In this document: positions 9,569 through 17,273 of the stretch, in pieces
How the letters are laid out: the number at the start of each line of letters is the position of its first letter
Numbering within the stretch: the first letter of the stretch is position 1
NCBI GenBank assembly: GCA_964195425.1
Contig: CAXMOM010000065.1
Coordinates: 1 to 64,000, forward strand
Reading direction: 5' to 3'
Origin: Glaciecola sp964195425
GTDB lineage: Bacteria; Pseudomonadota; Gammaproteobacteria; Enterobacterales; Alteromonadaceae
DNA: 64,000 nt
Translations under genes and position numbers: made by a program
Notes under the pieces: generated by a model
Told to the model about the DNA's origin: nothing
Database searches by the model: none
What the model saw: only the letters and a program-made list of their open reading frames with translations

Positions 9569-9918
9569 GTGGCCTCTTTTTATACGACTTTCAATTGTAT
9601 CCCTTCAAAAAAATAGAAAGGTATTGTTAATTTATAGCAATATTCTTTCACATTAGTGAATGTTTTAATAGCGGCGTTTAAAGCATCAACAAAAAGCAGA
9701 GGATGCAATATAATAAGAAGTGAGCGAATCCTAAGAGTATTGTAAAATATGCGCCGTATCAAAAAATGAAAAAGAAGCACTAAACTACATATTTCTTGTC
9801 AAATAAACACTCAAAGTAATGTAAAAACGAAGCAAAATGGCAAAACAATTTGCAACAAACAGATATCTTTTTTAGTATAACGTCCATATGCTATCTGTTA
9901 GCCAAAAGTGAGAGTTAA
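9569..9918. other. Intergenic region, no convincing gene
   Basis: About 350 bases between divergent tcdA and the phosphomannomutase gene. A 66-codon minus-strand frame (9580-9780) encodes only a hydrophobic/basic mixture with no binding site or recognisable motif, so I treat the stretch as promoter DNA. Confidence 0.5.
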
Positions 9919-11373
9919 ATGACCACAATCACCTGTTTTAAAGCCTACGATATTCGCGGCGAATTACTAAACCAATTGGATGAAAAAGTTGCGTACAGAG
10001 TAGGGCGAGCTTTTGCCGAAAACTTAAATGCAAAAACGGTAGTTGTGGGGTCTGATGCACGCAAAACGTCTTTGCCTCTCAAATTAGCGCTAAGTGCAGG
10101 TATTATTGATGGTGGTGCAAAAGTTTTCGATATCGGTGCTGCGGGGACCGAAGAAATTTATTTTGCGACTAAGCATCTTGGCGTTGACGGCGGTATAGAA
10201 GTAACCGCTAGCCATAACCCAATAAATTACAATGGCATGAAAATGGTCAAAGCAGATTCGGTGCCCATTAGCGGTGATACAGGCCTAAATGCTATTAAGG
10301 ATCTAGCCGAGTTGTACGACGATAAACTTGTAGAAAGTCAGCTAATGCACTATTCAGCGCATACTTTTGTGAGCGATCAAGACTTTATTGAAGGTGCGCA
10401 CTCTATTAAAGAAATATTGTTGCTAGAAAGCAAACAATATGAGCGTATAAGCTGCGTTAATGACTATGTGCTGCACTTAAATGAATATATCAACATGTCA
10501 GCTATTACGCCTCTCAAGCTTGTGGTTAATGCAGGTAACGGTAGTGCTGGACATATAATAGATGCGATTGAATTATTCTTCAAACACCAGAATGTGCCGA
10601 TTGAATTTATTAAAGTGCATCATCAACCAGATGGAAATTTCCCGAACGGCATTCCTAATCCATTATTACCAGAAAATAGAGAAGACACGGCAAAGGCGGT
10701 TATAGCAAATAAGGCCAACATGGGCATAGCGTGGGACGGCGATTTCGATCGTTGCTTTTTGTTTGACGAAACCGGCGCGTTTATTGAGGGTTACTATATT
10801 GTCGGCTTACTAGCAAAAGCATTTTTAGATAAAAATAAAGGAGCCAAAATAATTTACGATCCAAGGGTGTTTTGGAATACCGAAGATATTGTTAGGTCTG
10901 CTGGAGGTAAGCCAATTAAATCGAAAACGGGGCATGCATTTATAAAAGAACGTATGCGCAAAGAAGATGCTGTTTATGGCGGTGAAATGAGTGCACATCA
11001 CTATTTCAGAGATTTCGCATATTGCGACTCTGGTATGATCCCATGGTTGTTAGTGGCAGAGTTATTGTGCACAACAAAACAGCCTTTGTCATCGTTAGTG
11101 AAAGAGCGTATTGCTAAATTTCCGTCATCGGGCGAGATTAACTACAGAGTAGACAACGCTGGGGCTACTATCAAAAAAATAATCGTCCATTATGAAGGAC
11201 TTGCCGAAATTATTGATCGAACTGACGGCATTGGGATGGAGTTTGGGAATTGGCGATTCAACCTGCGTAAATCGAATACCGAGCCTGTGATTAGATTAAA
11301 TGTAGAAAGCAGGCAGGACCAGGCATTAATGAAAGAAAAAACCAAAGAACTAGCTGCTTTAATAACCGGTTAA
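9919..11373 (+). CDS. manB: Phosphomannomutase/phosphoglucomutase
   Basis: The 484-residue enzyme interconverts hexose 6- and 1-phosphates, probably mannose, for GDP-mannose and surface polysaccharide synthesis. It opens with CFKAYDIRGEL, has the active-site phosphoserine loop TASHNP at residues 96-101, the metal loop WDGDFDRCF, and the sugar-binding loop GGEMSAHHYF, followed by a C-terminal domain with FNLRKSNTEPVIRLN (phosphate binding). It is slightly longer than E. coli CpsG/ManB (456). No mannose-1-phosphate guanylyltransferase gene is adjacent, so sugar specificity is inferred from family resemblance. Confidence 0.9.
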   Translation: MTTITCFKAYDIRGELLNQLDEKVAYRVGRAFAENLNAKTVVVGSDARKTSLPLKLALSAGIIDGGAKVFDIGAAGTEEIYFATKHLGVDGGIEVTASHNPINYNGMKMVKADSVPISGDTGLNAIKDLAELYDDKLVESQLMHYSAHTFVSDQDFIEGAHSIKEILLLESKQYERISCVNDYVLHLNEYINMSAITPLKLVVNAGNGSAGHIIDAIELFFKHQNVPIEFIKVHHQPDGNFPNGIPNPLLPENREDTAKAVIANKANMGIAWDGDFDRCFLFDETGAFIEGYYIVGLLAKAFLDKNKGAKIIYDPRVFWNTEDIVRSAGGKPIKSKTGHAFIKERMRKEDAVYGGEMSAHHYFRDFAYCDSGMIPWLLVAELLCTTKQPLSSLVKERIAKFPSSGEINYRVDNAGATIKKIIVHYEGLAEIIDRTDGIGMEFGNWRFNLRKSNTEPVIRLNVESRQDQALMKEKTKELAALITG

Positions 11374-11492
11374 AGTGAATAACTAGGTTTGCAGTGCTTA
11401 TCTGCAGCTTAGAGTATTACAATCTTGAGTTTGAGCTTTAAAGTGTAGGTTTAAAAAAGCATGGCTGTATGTATTCTCATCATACAGCTATG

Positions 11493-11909
11493 CTAATTGA
11501 AAGCCATAAGCAGGTGGCTCATCACTACCACTGTTGTTAACAATATGCGCATTGTCATGTAATCAACCAGTATGTCTTTTTCCAAGGCTAATACATACTT
11601 ATCGTAAAGCAATATACCCACATAGCTTATCGACAGCACGCTTAAGAGCATAGTCCCATCTAAAAACATCAAGGCTAACCAAGCAACAACACTCGGCAGC
11701 ATCGATACAAACAACTGATGGTTTTTGCGTCTATTTTGCAAGGCATCTAACCAATGAATACCGCCAAAAAACGACAAGATAATGGCTGAGTATTGGATGA
11801 AATGTAGGTAACCTAAGTAAGCATCAACGAGTCCAATCATGACTAATATTGGAATACTAACAAAGGGTAAAAGTCCGGCGTAACCTAAGAATTTAGCGGT
11901 TTTTTTCAT
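11493..11909 (-). CDS. DUF3429 family membrane protein
   Basis: A 138-residue integral membrane protein with about four to five spans. The pattern GYAGLLPF near the start and YSAIILSFFGGIHW in the middle is typical of the DUF3429 family, whose function is unknown. I chose the ATG at 11909 because GGAAG lies about five bases upstream; an ATG four codons earlier at 11921 places the binding site inside the coding sequence. It is followed by no obvious partner gene. Confidence 0.75.
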   Translation of the reverse strand: MKKTAKFLGYAGLLPFVSIPILVMIGLVDAYLGYLHFIQYSAIILSFFGGIHWLDALQNRRKNHQLFVSMLPSVVAWLALMFLDGTMLLSVLSISYVGILLYDKYVLALEKDILVDYMTMRILLTTVVVMSHLLMAFN

Positions 11910-11971
11910 ATCTTCTTCCAACAGTTTTACTAGTTAGCGTCGCAGATAATTTTGTGCGATCAGCAGGCATA

Positions 11972-11997
11972 AAAAATGACGCTTACGCGTCATTTTT
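11972..11997 (-). terminator. Intrinsic terminator of gltA
   Basis: AAAAATGACGC and its exact complement GCGTCATTTTT flank a TTAC loop. Read leftward it sits just after the gltA stop and ends in a run of six T. Confidence 0.75.
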
Positions 11998-12010
11998 ACA
12001 CTACGCAAAA

Positions 12011-13291
12011 TTACTTTTTGATAGGGCTGTAATCACGCTTACTTTTGCCTGTATACAATTGGCGTGGGCGACCGATTTTTTGGCCGGGTTGGCTAAGCAT
12101 CTCATGCCAATGAGATATCCAACCTACCGTTCTTGCCAATGCAAATATACACGTAAACATATTAGTAGGAATGCCAATAGCACTTAATACAATACCTGAA
12201 TAGAAATCAACATTTGGGAAGAGTTTCTTTTCAGCAAAGTAAGGGTCGCTAAGGGCAATTCGCTCTAATTCCATAGCAATGTCTAACAATGGATTATTAA
12301 CGTTTAATTCTGCCAGTACTTCATGGCAACTCTCACGCATTACGGTTGCACGCGGGTCATGGTTTTTATAAACCCTATGACCAAAACCCATTAATCTGAA
12401 AGGGTCTTCTTTATCTTTTGCACGGGCAATAAACTCTGGAATACGATCAACGCTGCCAATCTCTTCAAGCATTTTCAAACACGCTTCGTTTGCTCCGCCG
12501 TGAGCTGGTCCCCACAATGAAGCTACACCCGCCGCAATACATGCGTATGGATTTGCGCCTGAAGAACCGGCAAGTCTTACTGTAGATGTAGACGCATTTT
12601 GTTCGTGGTCAGCATGCAAAATGAAGATTCTATCCATTGCACGTTCAACAGCAGGGCTTATTTTGTATTCTTCAGCAGGAACAGAGAACATCATGTTTAA
12701 AAAGTTCCCCGCATAGCTCAAATCGTTGCGTGGGTAAACGAATGGCTGGCCAATGTTATACTTGTAGCACATGGCTACAAGTGTAGGCATTTTGGCAATT
12801 AAACGATGTGCCGAACGAACGCGCTGCTCGGGGTCCTTTACGTCTAAGTCACTATGGTAAAACGATGACATTGCTCCTACGGTGCCGCAAAGCATAGCCA
12901 TTGGGTGAGCGTCGTTTCTGAAACCATGGAAAAACATGTTTAATTGCTCGTGCACCATGGTGTGACGGGTGATCGTTTCTTTAAACTCTATATACTCGTC
13001 AGCCGTCGGCGTAGAGTCGTGTAACAACATATGACACACTTCTAGATAATCTGCGTCTCTGGCTAAGTCTTCAATTGAATAACCGCGGTGCAATAAAATA
13101 CCTTTACCACCATCAATGAAGGTAATAGACGATTCACAAGAACCCGTGGCCATAAAGCCGGGGTCAAAGGTGAAGTATCCGCTTGCACCTAAGGTTCTTA
13201 TGTCTATAACAGATTGGCCTTCAGTACCCTCTAATATTGGGAAGTCTACTTCTATCTCACCAGCTTTAAGGGTAGCAGTCTTATTTGACAT
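12011..13291 (-). CDS. gltA: Citrate synthase, type II
   Basis: GltA condenses oxaloacetate with acetyl-CoA, the entry step of the TCA cycle. The 426-residue length is that of the NADH-sensitive hexameric type II enzymes of gammaproteobacteria (E. coli 427). Catalytic features seen are WGPAHGGANEACL, GFGHRVYKNHDPRA and NVDFYSG (catalytic Asp). It is transcribed away from sdhC across a 592-base intergenic region, the conserved order in Alteromonadales and enterics, so both promoters lie there. Confidence 0.97.
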   Translation of the reverse strand: MSNKTATLKAGEIEVDFPILEGTEGQSVIDIRTLGASGYFTFDPGFMATGSCESSITFIDGGKGILLHRGYSIEDLARDADYLEVCHMLLHDSTPTADEYIEFKETITRHTMVHEQLNMFFHGFRNDAHPMAMLCGTVGAMSSFYHSDLDVKDPEQRVRSAHRLIAKMPTLVAMCYKYNIGQPFVYPRNDLSYAGNFLNMMFSVPAEEYKISPAVERAMDRIFILHADHEQNASTSTVRLAGSSGANPYACIAAGVASLWGPAHGGANEACLKMLEEIGSVDRIPEFIARAKDKEDPFRLMGFGHRVYKNHDPRATVMRESCHEVLAELNVNNPLLDIAMELERIALSDPYFAEKKLFPNVDFYSGIVLSAIGIPTNMFTCIFALARTVGWISHWHEMLSQPGQKIGRPRQLYTGKSKRDYSPIKK

Positions 13292-13883
13292 GAATAACGC
13301 TCCTAAGTTTTGTGTGTCCGCTTAAACGGAAAAAATGGGCAATTCGTTCATTTGTTGTTTACCGAATTGTTCATATCATTGCGAAAAGTGCCGATATTCT
13401 TAACCTAATACGCAAGTAAGTCAATTTAAATGCATATTTGCCTCCTATCAGTAAAGGGGGGTTATTTAATTTGTAACGAATGCTTTTGTTAAAATAGTGT
13501 ATTCTCAATCTATAAACAATTGTTTACGACTATTGTTCTATAGGCCAAGTAAACATTGCTATTAAACGGCTAGATTGATATATTCAAACCCGCTGAATTT
13601 CAACGAATATTTGTTATATTATACTAATAATTCGTTTACAAACCGTTAACACACATGACTGAAATTTAATGTGTGTTGGGGTAACAATTCAGGACAATGG
13701 TCGATAACATAACACACACTTCGTTTTTAACCATTGCCAAACCTCAATAGAACACAGAACTATAGCAATATAGGCAACATCGAATCGTTTTCATTTAAAC
13801 GGTTTAGTAAACACACTTACATCTGTTTTATAAAGTCTTCAAAACGCTTTTAAAAACATATTGGACAACACAGGCTACTTATT
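13292..13883. promoter_or_regulatory. Divergent gltA/sdhC control region
   Basis: This 592-base AT-rich stretch carries no gene. It contains a perfect 14-bp palindrome TAAACAATTGTTTA at 13513-13526 and a stem-loop with nine-base perfect arms (AACACACAT/ATGTGTGTT) at 13648-13677, within the probable sdh leader. In enterics this region is controlled by ArcA, Fnr and CRP; I cannot assign these sites to a specific regulator from sequence alone. Confidence 0.55.
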
Positions 13884-14258
13884 GTGAAAAAGCAAAGACC
13901 AGTCAATCTAGATCTAACCACAATCGAATTACCCGCTGCCGGCAAAGCGTCTATCTTGCATAGAGCCACTGGCGTTGCCATGTTTTTCGCACTAGCGTTC
14001 ATGGTGTGGGCTTGGGCAACATCCTTAGGCTCTGAAGCAGAGTTTCAAATGGTAAAGGACGTAATTAACGGACCCATAGGCTTCGTTATATCCTTAGGTA
14101 CTCTCTCGGCACTTTCATTTCATTTTATTGGCGGGGTTCGTCACGTCATCATGGATATGGGATATTGGGAAGAATTACAATCAGGTAACGCTAGTGCAAA
14201 CGCAGCTATTGGCTTGTGGATTTTGCTGACTATCGTTTTAGGGGTAATATTATGGTAA
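13884..14258 (+). CDS. sdhC: Succinate dehydrogenase cytochrome b556 subunit
   Basis: SdhC is one of two membrane anchors of complex II. The 124-residue protein opens with the conserved KKQRPVNLDLTTI and SILHRATGVAMF, has three membrane spans, and carries the haem/quinone region FHFIGGVRHVIMD. The start is a GTG with AGG nine bases upstream; E. coli SdhC extends a few residues further upstream, but here the frame meets a stop soon after, so the GTG is the best choice. It overlaps sdhD by seven bases. Confidence 0.93.
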   Translation: MKKQRPVNLDLTTIELPAAGKASILHRATGVAMFFALAFMVWAWATSLGSEAEFQMVKDVINGPIGFVISLGTLSALSFHFIGGVRHVIMDMGYWEELQSGNASANAAIGLWILLTIVLGVILW

Positions 14259-14599
14259 CTAACCAAGCAGCTATAAAGCGCAACGGCATACAAGATTATG
14301 TAACCTTGCGAGCCTCAGCCGCCGTAATTTCTGCGTTCACGATTTTCATGGTGTACTTTTTTATTGCCACTCCAGAAATAACCTTTACGGTATGGCAAGG
14401 TTTATTTGAATCGATATATATGAAAGCATTCACGTTAATAACCTTGTTGGCTATTCTGATGCATGTTCGTATTGGCCTTTGGCAAGTTTTAACCGACTAT
14501 GTCAAACCGCACAACATTCGAATGATATTGCAATTTGTACTTAATTTAATGGCATTCGCTTATGTAGCGATTGGTCTATTCGTTTTATGGGGTGTTTAA
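14252..14599 (+). CDS. sdhD: Succinate dehydrogenase membrane anchor subunit
   Basis: This 115-residue protein, the same length as E. coli SdhD, has three membrane spans and the haem-ligand histidine in ILMHVRIGLWQVLTDY. Together with SdhC it binds haem b and ubiquinone and anchors SdhAB. The start at 14252 (MVTNQAAIKRNGIQDY) lies inside the sdhC end, overlapping by seven bases, which suggests coupled translation. Confidence 0.93.
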   Translation: MVTNQAAIKRNGIQDYVTLRASAAVISAFTIFMVYFFIATPEITFTVWQGLFESIYMKAFTLITLLAILMHVRIGLWQVLTDYVKPHNIRMILQFVLNLMAFAYVAIGLFVLWGV

Positions 14600-14600
14600 T

Positions 14601-16373
14601 ATGAGCTTACCTGTTCATGAATTTGATGCAGTAGTAATAGGAGCTGGCGGCGCTGGTATGCGCGCAGCACTTCAAATATCTGAGTCGGGGCGCTCTTGCG
14701 CACTTCTCTCTAAAGTATTTCCAACACGTTCCCACACAGTTTCTGCACAAGGCGGAATTACTGTTGCACTCGGTAATTCCCATGAAGATAATTGGGAATG
14801 GCACATGTATGACACGGTCAAAGGATCTGATTACATTGGCGACCAAGAAGCCATCGAGTATATGTGTAAAACGGGTCCTGAAGCCATTATTGAGATGGAA
14901 AATATGGGTTTGCCATTTTCACGTACTGAAGAAGGCAAAGTTTACCAGCGTCCATTTGGTGGCCAGTCTAGAAATTTTGGTGGTGAACAAGCAGCTCGCA
15001 CTGCCGCTGCGGCTGACCGTACTGGTCATGCCTTATTACACTTGTTGTACCAGCAGAATGTTAAAAATAAAACAAACGTATTTTCTGAGTGGTATGCACT
15101 CGACCTTGTTAAGAATCAGCAAGGCCAAGTAGTAGGCTGTACCGCAATAGATATTGAAACTGGCGAAGTGGTTTATTTCAAATCAAAAGCGGTAGTTTTG
15201 GCCACAGGTGGTGCGGGGCGTATATATGCTTCTACTACTAACGCTCACATTAACACGGGCGACGGCGTAGGTATGGCCCTTCGCGCTGGCGTTCCACTGC
15301 AAGATATGGAAATGTGGCAATTTCACCCTACAGGAATAGCAGGCGCTGGTACACTAGTGACAGAGGGTTGTCGTGGTGAAGGTGGATATTTATTAAATAA
15401 AGACGGCGAGCGCTTCATGGAGCGTTACGCGCCAAATGCTAAAGATTTAGCAGGGCGTGACGTGGTCGCCAGATCGATGATGACTGAAATTCGTGAAGGC
15501 CGTGGTTGTGATGGTCCTTGGGGTCCTCACTTAAAGCTTAAGTTAGATCATTTAGGTAAAGATGTTCTAGAGTCACGCTTGCCGGGTATTTTAGAACTTT
15601 CAAGAACGTTTGCCCACGTCGACCCAGTGAAAGAACCTATTCCAGTTATACCGACTTGCCATTATATGATGGGCGGTATTCCTACGAATGTTGATGGCCA
15701 AGTAATTAATATAGACAAAGACGGCAATGAAACTCCAATGGTTGGTTTATTTGCCTGCGGCGAGATTGCATGTGTGTCGGTTCACGGCGCTAACCGTTTG
15801 GGCGGAAACTCTCTACTTGATTTGGTTGTATTTGGTCGTGCTACTGGTCTGCACCTTGGCAAGAGCATTGATGAAATCGATATCAAATCAGATGCTTCAG
15901 AGTCTGACCTCGACGCGGCGATGGCAAGGTTCAATCGTTGGGAGTCTTCTGAGAAGGGTAAAGGCGAAGACCCAGTGCAAATCAAAAAAGATATGCAACA
16001 ATGTATGCAGCTTAATTTCTCTGTATTTAGAGAAGGTGATTCAATGGCTGAAGGACTTAAAGAATTATCAGAAATACGCGAACGTTTACAAAACGCCCGT
16101 TTAGATGATAAGAGCAGCGATTTCAACACCCAGCGTATTGAATGCTTAGAGTTAGACAACCTTATGGAAACAGCATACAGCACAGCTGTTGCAGCTAACT
16201 TCAGAACAGAAAGTCGTGGCGCTCATAGCCGCTTTGATTTCCCTGATCGCGATGATGCAAATTGGTTGTGTCACTCAGTTTACGTTCCCGATGGCGATAC
16301 CATGCTGAAGCGTGAAGTGAATATGGCACCCAAGCTTAGAGAGGCATTTCCTCCTAAAGCCCGTACATACTAA
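14601..16373 (+). CDS. sdhA: Succinate dehydrogenase flavoprotein subunit
   Basis: SdhA oxidises succinate to fumarate on the cytoplasmic face of complex II. The 590-residue protein shows the FAD-binding VIGAGGAGMRAALQIS, the flavinylated histidine in RSHTVSAQGGI, and the substrate-site sequences HPTGI and GANRLGGNSLLD. I use the ATG at 14601 (MSLPVHEFDAV), one base after the sdhD stop; an upstream in-frame codon would overlap sdhD with no similarity. Confidence 0.97.
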   Translation: MSLPVHEFDAVVIGAGGAGMRAALQISESGRSCALLSKVFPTRSHTVSAQGGITVALGNSHEDNWEWHMYDTVKGSDYIGDQEAIEYMCKTGPEAIIEMENMGLPFSRTEEGKVYQRPFGGQSRNFGGEQAARTAAAADRTGHALLHLLYQQNVKNKTNVFSEWYALDLVKNQQGQVVGCTAIDIETGEVVYFKSKAVVLATGGAGRIYASTTNAHINTGDGVGMALRAGVPLQDMEMWQFHPTGIAGAGTLVTEGCRGEGGYLLNKDGERFMERYAPNAKDLAGRDVVARSMMTEIREGRGCDGPWGPHLKLKLDHLGKDVLESRLPGILELSRTFAHVDPVKEPIPVIPTCHYMMGGIPTNVDGQVINIDKDGNETPMVGLFACGEIACVSVHGANRLGGNSLLDLVVFGRATGLHLGKSIDEIDIKSDASESDLDAAMARFNRWESSEKGKGEDPVQIKKDMQQCMQLNFSVFREGDSMAEGLKELSEIRERLQNARLDDKSSDFNTQRIECLELDNLMETAYSTAVAANFRTESRGAHSRFDFPDRDDANWLCHSVYVPDGDTMLKREVNMAPKLREAFPPKARTY

Positions 16374-16387
16374 TAGGAGTATTGACT

Positions 16388-17098
16388 ATGGAATTAAAGT
16401 TTTCAATTTATCGGTATAATCCAGAAATAGATGACGCGCCTAAAATGGTCGACTATTCTCTTGCAGTCGAAGAGGGTCAGGACATGATGGTGCTAGATGC
16501 TCTGATTGCACTTAAAGAAACTGACGCTACTTTGTCATTTCGTCGCTCGTGCCGAGAGGGTGTATGTGGCTCTGACGGTATGAACATGAATGGTAAAAAT
16601 GGCTTGGCTTGTATTACGCCTATTTCATCCTTAGGAAAAGGTAAGATAGTTGTGCGTCCTTTGCCGGGTATGCCCGTGGTAAGAGACTTGGTAGTAGATC
16701 TGACTCAGTTTTATACGCAATATGAAAAGATTAAACCTTTTCTCATTAATGACGATAAACAACCACCATCGCGTGAGCATATACAAATGCCAGAAGAACG
16801 CGCGAAACTGGATGGTTTATATGAGTGTATTTTGTGTGCATGTTGTTCATCTTCATGCCCATCGTTTTGGTGGAACCCTGATAAATTTATAGGGCCTGCT
16901 GGTTTGTTACATGCTTATCGTTTTTTGATAGACAGTCGTGATACTGCGACAGACGAGCGTCTTAACGAATTAGACGATGCTTTTAGTGTATTTAGGTGCC
17001 ATGGCATCATGAATTGTGTTAGCGTTTGTCCGAAAGGGTTAAACCCGACCAAGGCTATTGGGCAAATTAAATCTATGTTGTTGCAACGTGCCGTTTAA
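16388..17098 (+). CDS. sdhB: Succinate dehydrogenase iron-sulfur subunit
   Basis: SdhB carries electrons from SdhA to quinone through three clusters. The 236-residue protein has the [2Fe-2S] motif CREGVCGSDGMNMNG with a later Cys, CILCACCSSSCPS, and CHGIMNCVSVCPKGLNP for the [4Fe-4S] and [3Fe-4S] clusters. AGGAGT seven bases upstream fixes the ATG at 16388. A strong hairpin terminator follows. Confidence 0.97.
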   Translation: MELKFSIYRYNPEIDDAPKMVDYSLAVEEGQDMMVLDALIALKETDATLSFRRSCREGVCGSDGMNMNGKNGLACITPISSLGKGKIVVRPLPGMPVVRDLVVDLTQFYTQYEKIKPFLINDDKQPPSREHIQMPEERAKLDGLYECILCACCSSSCPSFWWNPDKFIGPAGLLHAYRFLIDSRDTATDERLNELDDAFSVFRCHGIMNCVSVCPKGLNPTKAIGQIKSMLLQRAV

Positions 17099-17143
17099 TA
17101 GACACGTATATTGAGTAACATAGTTTGTTTTTTAACAAAACTC

Positions 17144-17178
17144 AAATAGCTATCCAGTAATGGATAGCTATTTTTTTA
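17144..17178 (+). terminator. Terminator between sdhB and sucA
   Basis: AAATAGCTATCCA and its exact complement form a 13-base stem with a GTAA loop, followed by seven T. It would separate sdhCDAB from sucAB or limit read-through. Confidence 0.75.
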
Positions 17179-17273
17179 TAAATAAGCAAAAAAAACTAAG
17201 ACTTTGGTTATATAAGATTTATTTTAGAAATTACTTAGAATACAATACTAACAAATACACAAATCAAGGCTAA

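Noticed and set aside
9580..9780. 66-codon leftward frame before the phosphomannomutase gene
   Set aside because: It has no binding site, domain or sensible composition and lies in promoter DNA of two divergent genes.
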